A stretch of DNA of 64,000 nt from Maritalea mediterranea (GCF_021568695.1 NZ_JAKGTI010000001.1:310001-374000); one strand, 5' to 3'. Counted from the stretch's first letter, positions 9,203-18,504 are shown. Made by a program: numbers and translations. Notes: a model not told the origin generated them from the sequence alone.

Positions 9203-9946
9203 TTAGCGCCCCAGATATACGCCAATGACGTCTTGATTTTCGGTCACATGGTCCAGTGAGCCTTCGGCCAGAACAGACCCTTCGTGCAAAACCGTTACGC
9301 GACAGTCGAGATTGCGGACAAAATCCATATCGTGCTCCACAACAACCACCGCGCGGGTTTGCGCCGCCCGGCGGAGCAGATCCACCGTCTTTTGCCGCTC
9401 CTCCAGGGTCATGCCCGCAGCGGGTTCATCCACCAGCAACAGCCGTGGTTCTTGCGCCAGCAGCATGCCGATCTCCAGCCACTGTTTTTGCCCGTGGCTT
9501 AAATCGCCTGAGCGTTTCTCCAAATGATCCTGGAGCCCGATCTCTTCAGCCAATGCTGCAATCCGCTGATTGTCATTTTCATTATGGCGATAGAACAAAA
9601 CTGCGAACGGGCTGCGGTCATTGTCGAGCGCCATCAGCAGATTCTCATAGACCGTCTGCTCTTCAAAAACAGTCGGCTTTTGGAATTTGCGGCCCACACC
9701 CAGACGTGCAATCTGGCTTTCCTGACGTTTGAGCAGCGAAACATTTTTCTCGCCCCAAATCACCTCACCGGCATCAGGTTTGGTTTTGCCGGTCACAATA
9801 TCCATAAAGGTGGTTTTGCCGGCGCCATTTGGGCCAATGATGGCCCGCAACTCGCCTTCAGCAATGCTGAAGGAAAGCGCATTGATCGCTTTGAATCCAT
9901 CGAAGGACACGGAGATGTCGCGGACTTCCAAAAGAGCTTCATTCAT
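9203..9946 (-). CDS. urtD: Urea ABC transporter ATPase UrtD
   Basis: This is the LivG-type ATPase partner of UrtE. The frame is open as far as 10186, but the ATG at 9946 (MNEALLEVRDISVSF) overlaps the urtC stop as ATGA and gives 247 residues, the usual UrtD length; the longer frame is an artefact through urtC. Walker A is GPNGAGKTT, the signature is LSHGQKQWLEIGM (characteristic of UrtD) and Walker B is LLLVDEPAAGM. Confidence 0.95.
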   Translation of the reverse strand: MNEALLEVRDISVSFDGFKAINALSFSIAEGELRAIIGPNGAGKTTFMDIVTGKTKPDAGEVIWGEKNVSLLKRQESQIARLGVGRKFQKPTVFEEQTVYENLLMALDNDRSPFAVLFYRHNENDNQRIAALAEEIGLQDHLEKRSGDLSHGQKQWLEIGMLLAQEPRLLLVDEPAAGMTLEERQKTVDLLRRAAQTRAVVVVEHDMDFVRNLDCRVTVLHEGSVLAEGSLDHVTENQDVIGVYLGR

Positions 9947-11121
9947 TTGTTCCGCTCCAACTTGATTATGTCGAACAGGCCGCCAATGCCCTTGGGCGCA
10001 TAAAGTGTGACGGCAACAAAACTCACCCCCAGCAGCACAAGCCACCAGTCCACCCAGACAATATTGATCGGTCCCCATTCGATATTCGGAATTTGCCCGC
10101 CGGTGAACAGGCTTGACAGCATGGAGACAAGCGCCGCACCAATCACCGCCCCGTAGATGCGGCCACGCCCGCCAATCGCCACCCAAACCGCGAGATAGAT
10201 CGAGGCAATCGGCGCGATTTCCGCCGGGTTGATGATGCCCGCCTGCGGATAGTAAATCGCCCCGGCGATGGCGGCCATAATGGCCGTGAGCGTAAAGATG
10301 AACAGCTTGTAGGTTTCCACGTGATATCCGAGAAACCGCACCCGCGCCTCATTGTCCCGAATGCCCATGATGACATTGCCCATCTTGTTCTCGACGATCA
10401 GTTTGGCAATGACAAAGCCAAGGCCCAATGCAAATGCGGAGGCCAACAGGAAATAGAGGGAGATGTGCGATTGGGGCACATGATCCAACCCTGGAATATT
10501 CTGCAAACCGGAAAGACCATTATTGCCGCGCAGGCCGCTATCATTTTGGAACAGATAAAGCGCCAGGGCCAATGTCATGGCTTGGGTCAGGATCGACAAA
10601 TAAACGCCGGTCACGCGACTGCGGAACGCCAGCCAACCAAAGATCAAGGCCAGCAAACCGGGCACCAGCACGACGAATGCAAGCTGGATCGGCAAGGAAT
10701 GGGCGAAGGACCAAATTACCGGAATCTCGGCGCCGCCCACCACGCCAAAAATCTGCGTGCCGATGGCCTCTTGAATCTCTTCGGGTGTGGGCGGCAAGGC
10801 GGCATTAGCCATGGAATTTTCCACGATAAGGCGCGTGCGCTCATACATCAGCCACATGCCGATCATATAGCCGCCAAGCCCGAAGAACGCGAAATGCCCC
10901 AAGCTCAAAATGCCGCAATAGCCCCACACAAGGTCCATGGCGATGGCGATCAGGCAAAAGCACAAGGTCTTGCCCAGTGTTTTGATCATCGATGTTGAAA
11001 TGAAGCCGATGCCGAACGCCTCGCTGCCAATGGCGGCGAACATGGTGAAGGCGGAGAGCAAGCCGAGGAAAATCAAGACGCTCGGGTTTTTCATCAGGAA
11101 TTGGGTTAAAGGACCTTGCAT
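9943..11121 (-). CDS. urtC: Urea ABC transporter permease UrtC
   Basis: A LivM-type inner-membrane permease of 392 residues with about ten hydrophobic segments. ATG 11121 was chosen over TTG 11127 because GGGAG lies 7 nt upstream of it. The WGYCGILSLGHFAFFGLGGY segment (about 65-85) and the VAIGGRGRIYGAVIGA EAA-like loop near the C terminus are typical. It starts 2 nt after urtB and forms the channel with UrtB. Confidence 0.95.
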   Translation of the reverse strand: MQGPLTQFLMKNPSVLIFLGLLSAFTMFAAIGSEAFGIGFISTSMIKTLGKTLCFCLIAIAMDLVWGYCGILSLGHFAFFGLGGYMIGMWLMYERTRLIVENSMANAALPPTPEEIQEAIGTQIFGVVGGAEIPVIWSFAHSLPIQLAFVVLVPGLLALIFGWLAFRSRVTGVYLSILTQAMTLALALYLFQNDSGLRGNNGLSGLQNIPGLDHVPQSHISLYFLLASAFALGLGFVIAKLIVENKMGNVIMGIRDNEARVRFLGYHVETYKLFIFTLTAIMAAIAGAIYYPQAGIINPAEIAPIASIYLAVWVAIGGRGRIYGAVIGAALVSMLSSLFTGGQIPNIEWGPINIVWVDWWLVLLGVSFVAVTLYAPKGIGGLFDIIKLERNK

Positions 11122-11123
11122 GA

Positions 11124-13085
11124 TCAATCTCCCGCTGCGCGACCTTTAAGGGCGATAATGCCGCGAGGTCGGAATTGAATGAAAATGATGATGAAGATGA
11201 TCATGTAGGTTTGGGCAGCCAGCGTGTTTGCCGGATTGAACCATTCGATGCCTTTTTGCAAAAAGCCGATCATCACGGCGCCCGCCAGCGTGCCAAATAT
11301 ATTGCCCACACCACCCACAACGACGGTCATGAAGCTTTGCACGATATAATCGCTGCCCATTTCAGACGTCACCTTGGCATAAAGGCCAATGGCCACCCCG
11401 GCGATGCCCGCAATGCCCGAGCCGAGGCCAAAGGTCAGCATATTGATGAAATTGGGATTGATGCCCATGCTCGCCGCCATTTGACGGTTTTGGGTCACCG
11501 CGCGTGTTTCCAGACCAAATCTGGTTTTGTTGAGCACGAACAAAAGCACCACAAAGAACAAAATACTCAATCCAAAGATCGCAATCCTGATCCAGGAAAT
11601 GGAGATCACATCATTGATAACCAAAGCGCCATCCAGCCATTCGGGTGCTGTGAGCGGCCGAGCCTGCGTACCAAAAATATTCTTCGCCAGCTGTTGCAGC
11701 GCAATGGAAATACCAAATGTCGCCAGCAATGTTTCCAAGGGGCGGTGATAAAGATGTCTTATGACCAACCGCTCCAGGGCCACACCGGCAAGGAAAGTGA
11801 CGGCAAAGGCCAAGGGAATGGCGATGATGATCGATAGGGTGTAATTTGTGATGAATTGCTGCACCACAAAACCGGTATATGCGCCCATCATAATGAACTC
11901 GCCGTGGGCCATATTGATGACACGCATCACCCCAAATGTGATGGCCAAACCAATGGCGGCCAAAAAGTAAATGGAAGCCAGTGAAATCGCATCCAGCAAA
12001 ACATCCATGAATTCGGACATCGCGACACGGGTTTCGATTTCTTTAAGCGCGGCTTCCGCAGCTGCGGTCACCTGAGCATTCGCTTCATCATAGACCTCGA
12101 CGAACTCGAATTGTTCAACCAATATATCGGCGCTCAGGCCTGGCGACCAAAAGGGGGCTTTTCCTTCCGCGACCAGCGCCAGATAAGCCGCATCGCGGTT
12201 TTTTTGGGTGTCGAGATTGTGTATTGTGAACTGGCCAACTTTCCCCTCCCCGATATTATCGATGAGGATCTGCGTCCGTTCGCTGGCGGTGGGAATAGGT
12301 TCGGCAAGATCATTATTGATCAAAAGCTGATAAGCATCTTCAATGCTGAAATCTTCTTCTCCCGGCATGACTTGCCGGGCAATATTGGCGTCATCACCGA
12401 CACTCTCTCTCAATGCAATATTAGAGCTGATAATACGATTGAGGTTGGCGCGGGTTTCAATGGATAGGTCTTCTGACGCTTTTTGAATCGCTTCTACACG
12501 TTCCTCGGAACTGGTGCCAAACTGAATCGTCATAAACCGTTCCAGCCGTTCCATCTCCGCCTTTAAATCTTGGTTTGGTTCAACCTCAATGGCAGCGCGC
12601 AAAGGTGCCAAATGCTGTTCATTGGCCAAGCGGGAAAGACTGGAAACGGCTTCCTGTCGAACAGCAATGTCGTCATTTTTCAGCCTGGAGATCACCAAGG
12701 CTTCATCGATAAGCGCGCGCAATCCCGAATTTGGTTTGATTTGTTTGATCTGCTTTTTGGGCAGCGTCTCGACAGGGGCCAAGGTGGCGATATCAAACAG
12801 TTCGTAGGTGCGATCTTCGCGTTCTTCCGCGATAAAAATCTGATCGTCTGCTTTGCGATACCAAAGGGATTTTTCCTGCCAAAGTGAAAGGAAGCGAAGG
12901 GCTTCGGGTTCATCAAGATCCACCAGCGCTTCAATAATCGGGGGCGCGGTGCGCACAGAGCCTTTGATAATGTCGGGAGCGTTTTGAGCGATAATGGATT
13001 TCAGGGACGGCGCGGCACCCTCCTGTGCTTGGGTGGGCAGTGCGATCACAAGGCATGCCAGCAAAAAGAAAAGTCGAGAAATCAC
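11124..13085 (-). CDS. urtB: Urea ABC transporter permease UrtB with long periplasmic N-terminal domain
   Basis: The start is GTG 13085, with GGAG 6 nt upstream, followed by a signal peptide (VISRLFFLLACLVIALPTQAQ); the ATG at 13130 would bury the signal. The 653-residue product has a predicted periplasmic region of about 350 residues, rich in Glu and helical, before the LivH-type permease core (MDVLLDAISLASIYFLAAIG onward, ending RPRGIIALKGRAAGD). UrtB proteins with such an extension are known, but this one is at the long end. It pairs with UrtC. Confidence 0.93.
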   Translation of the reverse strand: MISRLFFLLACLVIALPTQAQEGAAPSLKSIIAQNAPDIIKGSVRTAPPIIEALVDLDEPEALRFLSLWQEKSLWYRKADDQIFIAEEREDRTYELFDIATLAPVETLPKKQIKQIKPNSGLRALIDEALVISRLKNDDIAVRQEAVSSLSRLANEQHLAPLRAAIEVEPNQDLKAEMERLERFMTIQFGTSSEERVEAIQKASEDLSIETRANLNRIISSNIALRESVGDDANIARQVMPGEEDFSIEDAYQLLINNDLAEPIPTASERTQILIDNIGEGKVGQFTIHNLDTQKNRDAAYLALVAEGKAPFWSPGLSADILVEQFEFVEVYDEANAQVTAAAEAALKEIETRVAMSEFMDVLLDAISLASIYFLAAIGLAITFGVMRVINMAHGEFIMMGAYTGFVVQQFITNYTLSIIIAIPLAFAVTFLAGVALERLVIRHLYHRPLETLLATFGISIALQQLAKNIFGTQARPLTAPEWLDGALVINDVISISWIRIAIFGLSILFFVVLLFVLNKTRFGLETRAVTQNRQMAASMGINPNFINMLTFGLGSGIAGIAGVAIGLYAKVTSEMGSDYIVQSFMTVVVGGVGNIFGTLAGAVMIGFLQKGIEWFNPANTLAAQTYMIIFIIIFIQFRPRGIIALKGRAAGD

Positions 13086-13101
13086 ATTGGTCTCCAAGCA
13101 A

Positions 13102-13130
13102 ATGAAAGGGCAGAGAACCCGCCCTTTCAT
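13102..13130 (-). promoter_or_regulatory. Intercistronic hairpin between urtA and urtB
   Basis: A perfect 10-bp inverted repeat (ATGAAAGGGC and complement, 9-nt loop) lies between the urtA stop and the urtB start. No T-run follows, so it is more likely an mRNA-stabilising or partial attenuation hairpin that keeps binding-protein message in excess of permease message than a full terminator. Confidence 0.6.
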
Positions 13131-13146
13131 CAGTTAAAATGTGGGA

Positions 13147-14409
13147 TTAGTAGTTGGATTTGATCTGAACACAGCTTTCGGTTTCGGTGTTGTACATGCC
13201 GCAGCCAAGCTCTTTCCAATCTGATTTCAAAACGGCAGATTCTGGCAGATAATCCGTCCAGGCATCACCCGGCACTTCTTCAGTTTGACTAATGATATCG
13301 AACTGGCCATCTTCTTGGATTTCACCAATCAACACAGGTTTGGTCAGGTGGTGGTTCACCAGCATTTCTGCTGTGCCGCCCGTCAGGTTTTCGAACTGTT
13401 GCCCATACATGGCCTCACGCACAGCATCGACATCGGTTGTGCCCGCTTCTTCGACGGCGTTCACCCACATGTTAAACCCGATATAGTGCGCTTCCATGGG
13501 ATCGTTCGTCACCCGCTCTTCGCCCATGCGCGCTTTCCAGGTTTCGATAAAGCTGGCATTGGCCTCGCTATCGGCAGACTGGAAATAGTTCCAGGCGGCA
13601 AGGTGGCCAACTAGGTTGGTGGTGTCCAAACCGGTAAGCTCTTCCTCGCCGACTGAGAAGGCCACAACAGGAATGTCATCAGCCGAAACGCCAGCGGCGG
13701 CAAGTTCTTTATAAAAACCGATATTTGCATCGCCATTGATGGTTGAGATCACACCAACCTTTTTGCCGTCAGCGCCAAGTGCGACCACGTCAGCAACAAT
13801 TTTCGACCAGTCGGAATGACCGAACGGTGTGTAGTTTACAAAAATGTCGCTTTCCGGGATGCCTTTGTCTGCAAGATATTGGGCAAGAATTTTGTTAGTT
13901 GTACGCGGATAAACATAGTCGGTCCCCAACAGCGCGAATTTCTCGACACCCAATTCCTCAAGGAAATAGTCGGTCGCGGGAATGGCTTGTTGGTTTGGCG
14001 CAGCACCGGTGTAAAATACGTTCTTTGACGATTCTTCCCCTTCATATTGAACCGGGTAGAACAGCAAGCCGTTCAACTCTTCAATAACCGGCAGCACAGA
14101 TTTGCGCGACACAGACGTCCAGTTCCCAAAAATCACATCAACGTCATGAACGGTGAGCAGTTCGCGTGCCTTTTCGGCGAAAAGGGGCCAGTCCGATGCT
14201 GGATCGACCACCACGGGCACGATTTCTTGACCCAATAGGCCACCCTTTTCATTCTGTTGCTCAATGAGCATCAGCATGGTGTCTTTCAATGTCGTTTCAG
14301 AAATGGCCATTGTCCCTGACAATGAGTGCAAAATCCCCACCTTGATTTCCGCGAATGCTGATGTTGTGGCGGCGGCGCACATTGCGGTTGCTAGAAGCAG
14401 CTTTTTCAT
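13147..14409 (-). CDS. urtA: Urea ABC transporter substrate-binding protein UrtA
   Basis: A 420-residue periplasmic binding protein with a clear signal peptide (MKKLLLATAMCAAATTSAFA) and the UrtA opening IKVGILHSLSGTMAISE. Later conserved blocks include GNWTSVSRKSVLPV and LLFYPVQYEGEE. It binds urea and hands it to UrtBC. It is the promoter-proximal gene of the urea run, divergent from a LysR gene. Confidence 0.97.
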   Translation of the reverse strand: MKKLLLATAMCAAATTSAFAEIKVGILHSLSGTMAISETTLKDTMLMLIEQQNEKGGLLGQEIVPVVVDPASDWPLFAEKARELLTVHDVDVIFGNWTSVSRKSVLPVIEELNGLLFYPVQYEGEESSKNVFYTGAAPNQQAIPATDYFLEELGVEKFALLGTDYVYPRTTNKILAQYLADKGIPESDIFVNYTPFGHSDWSKIVADVVALGADGKKVGVISTINGDANIGFYKELAAAGVSADDIPVVAFSVGEEELTGLDTTNLVGHLAAWNYFQSADSEANASFIETWKARMGEERVTNDPMEAHYIGFNMWVNAVEEAGTTDVDAVREAMYGQQFENLTGGTAEMLVNHHLTKPVLIGEIQEDGQFDIISQTEEVPGDAWTDYLPESAVLKSDWKELGCGMYNTETESCVQIKSNY

Positions 14410-14583
14410 CGTTTCTCTCTCAATGTTTTCGCGAAAGCCCTGCGCTTTTCGCGTTCATTCGAGTCCATCACTGATCAGCATTTTGGACATGTCGAAATGG
14501 TTACAAACATTGAGTGGTGCTGTCTGCCGCAAAGAAGTGTGCTTATTGTTGCGTTTTTTGCACCAGTGTGCTGAAACAGTGCG
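14410..14583. promoter_or_regulatory. Divergent control region urtA / lysR
   Basis: This 174-bp gap must hold the promoters of the urea run (-) and the LysR gene (+). I could not identify a convincing sigma-54 (-24/-12) element or a clear T-N11-A palindrome, so no individual sites are assigned. Confidence 0.45.
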
Positions 14584-15477
14584 ATGCGGCACTTGCAAAC
14601 GTTTAAATATGTAAAAGCAATCGTTGAGGCGGGCTCCATTCGGGGCGCCGCGGAAACGCTCGCCATTTCGCCTTCCGCACTCAATCGCAACATTCAAGCG
14701 CTTGAACTAGATCTTGGCATATCGGTGTTCGACCGTTTGTCCCGCGGTGTGGCGCTCTCTGTTGAGGGGGAGTTGTTCTATCGTTTTGCCTTGGAGCAAT
14801 TGATCAGCTACGACCGGATGAACTCTCAGATCGAAGCGGTGAAGGGGCTGCACACCGGCAAGGTGGCCGTCGGCATCAGCGCAGACATTCACACAGGTTT
14901 TTTGGCGCCGCTTGTTACCGCTTTTAAACAGGAGTTTCCGCAAGTCGAGCTCACAATCCAGCTTGTGTCGCAATCGGATCTTGAGGAGCAGCTTGTAAGC
15001 GGCAACATTGACTTCGCCCTCTTTTATCAGCCGCAACTAAGCCGCCATATCAAGATCAATTTCTCGAAGCAAGTCGATCTGTGTCTTATGGTCCCGAATG
15101 GCGTCAAACTCGGGCAAGATCGTACGGTGCGACTGCACCATTTAGAGGGGTTGAACCTGATTACGCCGCCCTTGCAAACCGAGCTGATGGCAAAGTTTGA
15201 AGGAGCGTGCGAACGTCGCGAAATCGAACTTCCGCCCTATTTGTCTTGCTCCGATCAAACCCAATATCTTCAACAAACACCGATCGCGTTGATCGGGTTA
15301 GCCATTTTACCAAAACCTAATCAACCAGGCGCTGTCCCAGCGGGATATAAGGTGCTGAAACTACATGAAAACGATGTCGGCTCCGGCTATATAAATGTCG
15401 TCATTGAGCGCAAACGCCATCTCTCCTTCGCTGCCAGCAAGTTTCATGAGCGGCTCACCTACAATTTAGACCTCTAA
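14584..15477 (+). CDS. LysR-family regulator, probable regulator of the urea run
   Basis: The 297-residue product has the LysR winged helix at residues 1-60 (IRGAAETLAISPSALNRNIQALE, then SVFDRLSRGVALS) and a periplasmic-binding-like effector domain from about 90. The gene is divergent from urtA with a 174-bp shared upstream region, the classic arrangement for a LysR protein controlling its neighbour. The effector (urea, ammonium status or other) is unknown. There is no good ribosome site before the ATG; that start is taken because it gives the standard LysR N terminus. Confidence 0.88.
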   Translation: MRHLQTFKYVKAIVEAGSIRGAAETLAISPSALNRNIQALELDLGISVFDRLSRGVALSVEGELFYRFALEQLISYDRMNSQIEAVKGLHTGKVAVGISADIHTGFLAPLVTAFKQEFPQVELTIQLVSQSDLEEQLVSGNIDFALFYQPQLSRHIKINFSKQVDLCLMVPNGVKLGQDRTVRLHHLEGLNLITPPLQTELMAKFEGACERREIELPPYLSCSDQTQYLQQTPIALIGLAILPKPNQPGAVPAGYKVLKLHENDVGSGYINVVIERKRHLSFAASKFHERLTYNLDL

Positions 15478-15644
15478 TTTAATAAAGCGTTGGCGGTTGA
15501 CCTGCCGATCTATCGCTTAGTGTCCTTCCGGGCGCCGTTCGTATCGTGAATATTGGCAAATTGATCATTGGCCCTACTGCTGTATCAGCGCTAGCGGCGC
15601 TACATAGAGCGCATAACAATAATGATCGTTGAACAAAGTGTGCT

Positions 15645-16080
15645 TCAGTTCAACCGGTTCGGTATGAGGAGGGCCCAATGCATTGGCGGTGGAGAAGGCC
15701 AGAAATATATCACCGGAATTATTGTTGCCCACTGTGCTATTGCGGCCAATGCCAATCGCGCCGCGACGGGCCAGTCCTTGCGGCTGATTTTGCGGGAGTC
15801 CGTGCCGGTGCCGCCATCGCCTTTAGTTCTGCCAATGAGTTCGAAGGCGGAACCAAGGAAAACGATCTGATCAATAGAAACATCAAGCTCGGCCGGGTTG
15901 GTGTCACCATCGGCCAGTGAGCATTGTTCGGCTCGCAACGTGGCAGTGATCGTGCCACCATTAAAATGATCGCCCGTGTGCGCACAGCCTTGTCAGCATG
16001 CGCGACATCGAGTGCATATCGCCCACATTGTCGCCCACATTCATATGCGGGAACAGCGCATAATTTTGGAACACCGTCTT
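15645..16080 (-). pseudogene. Remnant of a PotA-like ABC transporter ATPase
   Basis: On the minus strand, 16078-16020 encodes KTVFQNYALFPHMNVGDNVG, the Q-loop region of PotA/MalK-type ATPases, but the frame reaches a stop at about 15961. In another frame, 15958-15645 encodes a C-terminal TOBE-like segment (LRAEQCSLADGD..., VDQ-type strand, IVFLGSAFELIGR). The Walker A, signature and Walker B regions, about 150 residues, are missing between them. This is a gene reduced by a 5' truncation, an internal deletion and a frameshift. It is probably the relic of a polyamine or amino-acid transporter next to the aminotransferase locus. Confidence 0.65.
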
Positions 16081-16089
16081 CCCCGGACA

Positions 16090-16413
16090 GTGATGGCACA
16101 ATATTTTGCCGACCAGATTTCCCATGTCCGGCGGGGCGTGAGATCTGATGAAGAGTTGAACGGCATTTACGGCGAATTTCTGGACCGGCAAGGCGTCAAT
16201 CGCTGCCTTGTGCTTATGGATGTGCGCCGCTTTGTCTCCAAAGCGCGGCCTTTGGCCCAAGAGGCCGCCCGCAACGGGGTCAAGGTTATTCTGGTGACGG
16301 ATGACGCCTGCATCCGGGCGCGCGACATTATCGCAATCCCCTTAATCATGCTCGGGCCAAGGGACCGGCTGACAGAGCTACAAGACCTGTTTGGTGATTT
16401 CGAAAAAGACTGA
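16090..16413 (+). pseudogene. C-terminal SIS-domain remnant of an RpiR/MurR-family regulator
   Basis: From 16090 the frame reads VMAQYFADQISHVRRGV, then DVRRFVSKARPLAQEAARNGVKVILVTDD, matching the phosphosugar-binding SIS domain of RpiR-type regulators. No N-terminal helix-turn-helix is present: upstream of 16090 the frame runs backwards through the PotA remnant. About 107 residues remain of a roughly 290-residue family. An ORF from 15976 is open through it, but its first 38 codons are antisense to the other remnant. It is most likely inert. Confidence 0.6.
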
Positions 16414-16432
16414 GCTACGCTCCCGCACCTGG

Positions 16433-16981
16433 CTAAAAGGAGGGTGGTGTGCAGGCGCTGATCACTTCACACGGCTCATGGCCAATGGCGCGGAAGCGAT
16501 GAGGGCGTCTGCTGGAGAAACGATAGGCATCGCCCGGGCCAAGCACCCGCCGTTCATCATCGACAGTGACTTCCAACCGCCCCGAAATAACGACGCCGCC
16601 TTCTTCACCATCATGCACAAGCGGCACGCGCCCCGTATCGGCACCTGGGGCATAACGCTCCTTTAAAATCTGCAGGGCCGCGCCCGCCATATCCTGCCCC
16701 ACCTGGCGAAAAGAAATTTTGCCCTTGCCGATTTCCACCAAATCTTCCGCAGCGTAAAAGGGGCTGGGCTCGGGGATCATATCCAGAGCAAAAAAATCGC
16801 TTAGGCCAATGGGGATGCCATCCAGAATGCGCTTGAGTGCCCCCACGGAAGGGTTGGTTTGACCCGCTTCAATCAATGAGATTGTGGAATTGGTCACGCC
16901 GGTCTTTGCCGCGAGCTGGCGTTGCGACAGCTTGGCCTGTGTTCGCACCAAGCGCAATCTTTGCCCGATATCGATATCCAT
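16433..16981 (-). CDS. XRE-cupin transcriptional regulator (PuuR-like)
   Basis: This 182-residue regulator has an N-terminal XRE helix-turn-helix (residues 6-60, QRQLAAKTGVTNSTISLIEAG) and a C-terminal cupin (about 105-180, HDGEEGGVVISGRLEV, then GPGDAYRFSSRRPHRF). This architecture is common next to putrescine, GABA or omega-amino-acid catabolic genes. It is divergent from the aminotransferase at 17126 and probably represses it. The effector is not known. Confidence 0.9.
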   Translation of the reverse strand: MDIDIGQRLRLVRTQAKLSQRQLAAKTGVTNSTISLIEAGQTNPSVGALKRILDGIPIGLSDFFALDMIPEPSPFYAAEDLVEIGKGKISFRQVGQDMAGAALQILKERYAPGADTGRVPLVHDGEEGGVVISGRLEVTVDDERRVLGPGDAYRFSSRRPHRFRAIGHEPCEVISACTPPSF

Positions 16982-17125
16982 AATCTGACCTGCTGTTTAT
17001 GATGTTGAATATTCCGAAAATAATGGATCATGTATTTAGTAAAATCAATAGCTTATGACGCAATAGAAAAGGCCTTGTCAATTCATCCCGAAACAGCTCC
17101 ATTGGATGAAAATGGGAGAGAGTTC

Positions 17126-18454
17126 ATGGCCGATGCAAAACGTTCCAACCAGCCTTCAATGGATAATTACTGGATGCCCTTTACGGCAAACCGGCAGTTT
17201 AATGCCGCGCCGCGCATGTTCGCGGAAGCCAAGGGGATGTATTACACCACCACCGATGGACGTCGGGTGCTCGATGGCACAGCGGGGCTGTGGTGTGTGA
17301 ATGCAGGGCATGGGCGGCAAGCCATTGCCAGTGCTGTAGAGCGGCAGTTGACCACGATGGACTATGCGCCATCGTTCCAGATGGGACACCCGGTTGCATT
17401 TGAGTTTGCGGAACGGTTGGCCGCGATCGCACCGGCGGGGCTTGATCGCATCTTCTTTACCAACTCCGGATCTGAATCGGTTGATACGGCGCTGAAGATG
17501 GCATTGGCCTATCATCGCGCGCGGGGTGAGGGAACCCGGACACGGTTGATTGGTCGTGAGCGCGGCTATCATGGCGTGGGCTTTGGCGGCATTTCGGTGG
17601 GCGGTATTGTCAATAATCGGCGTACATTCCCCACCCATCTGCCTGGCGTGGACCATATTCGCGACACGCATGATTTAGAGCGCAATGCTTTTTCACCCTG
17701 TGAGCCAGCTCATGGGGTGGAACGGGCGGATGACCTGGAACGCGTGGTGGCGTTACATGGGGCAGAATCGATTGCTGCGGTTATTGTGGAGCCCGTCGCC
17801 GGGTCGACTGGGGTGCTGATCCCGCCCAAAGGCTACTTGCAGCGCTTGCGCGAGATTTGTGACAAGCACGGTATTTTGCTGATTTTTGATGAGGTGATCA
17901 CAGGCTTTGGCCGGTTGGGCACCCCGTTTGCGGCCGATTATTTTGGCGTGACTCCGGACATCATCACCACGGCCAAGGGATTGACCAATGGCGTTATTCC
18001 CATGGGGGCGGTTTTCGCCAGCCGTCAGGTGCATGATGCGCTGATGGATGGCCCTGAAAACATGATTGAGCTGTTTCATGGCTATACCTATTCCGGTCAT
18101 CCTGCAGCGGCTGCGGCGGGAATTGCCACCTTGGATATTTATCATGATGAAGGCCTTTTGACCCGTGGCGCCGAAATGGCTGCGGCCTGGCGAGACGCCA
18201 TTCATGGGCTGAAAGATTTGCCGCATATTGTGGATATTCGCACCATCGGACTGGTGGCTGGGATCGAATTGGCATCGCGGGAAGACGGCCCGGGCAAACG
18301 CGCCTATGAGGTGTTTGTAGATTGCTTTGAGCGAGGCCTGCTTATCCGGGTGACCGGCGACATTATCGCTCTATCGCCACCCTTGATCCTGGAGCAAAGC
18401 CATTTGGACGAGTTGGTTTCGGTTCTCTCGAGCGCGCTTCAGCGTGTGGCTTAG
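17126..18454 (+). CDS. Omega-amino acid--pyruvate aminotransferase (class III)
   Basis: The start ATG 17126 has GGGAGAG 5 nt upstream; the frame is open from 17030 but the extra 32 residues look non-coding. The 442-residue enzyme begins with the MDNYWMPFTANRQF block of beta-alanine:pyruvate transaminases. It has Asp255 (IFDEVITGFGR) and the PLP lysine Lys284 (TTAKGLTNG). It would transfer the amino group of beta-alanine or similar omega-amino acids to pyruvate, giving malonate semialdehyde, which the convergent mmsA product can oxidise. Substrate choice within this family cannot be fixed from sequence alone. Confidence 0.9.
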   Translation: MADAKRSNQPSMDNYWMPFTANRQFNAAPRMFAEAKGMYYTTTDGRRVLDGTAGLWCVNAGHGRQAIASAVERQLTTMDYAPSFQMGHPVAFEFAERLAAIAPAGLDRIFFTNSGSESVDTALKMALAYHRARGEGTRTRLIGRERGYHGVGFGGISVGGIVNNRRTFPTHLPGVDHIRDTHDLERNAFSPCEPAHGVERADDLERVVALHGAESIAAVIVEPVAGSTGVLIPPKGYLQRLREICDKHGILLIFDEVITGFGRLGTPFAADYFGVTPDIITTAKGLTNGVIPMGAVFASRQVHDALMDGPENMIELFHGYTYSGHPAAAAAGIATLDIYHDEGLLTRGAEMAAAWRDAIHGLKDLPHIVDIRTIGLVAGIELASREDGPGKRAYEVFVDCFERGLLIRVTGDIIALSPPLILEQSHLDELVSVLSSALQRVA

Positions 18455-18504
18455 TGCAAACTGACACGCCCCTGATTTCACCAGATCGTTGTGTGTTTTG
18501 ATAA

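Noticed and set aside
9947-10186. An 80-residue N-terminal extension of UrtD
   Set aside because: It reads through urtC in another frame; the ATGA overlap at 9946 is the natural start.
14410-14583. A sigma-54/NtrC promoter for the urea run
   Set aside because: TGGTGC and TTGCG-like pieces occur, but none has the GG-N10-GC spacing.
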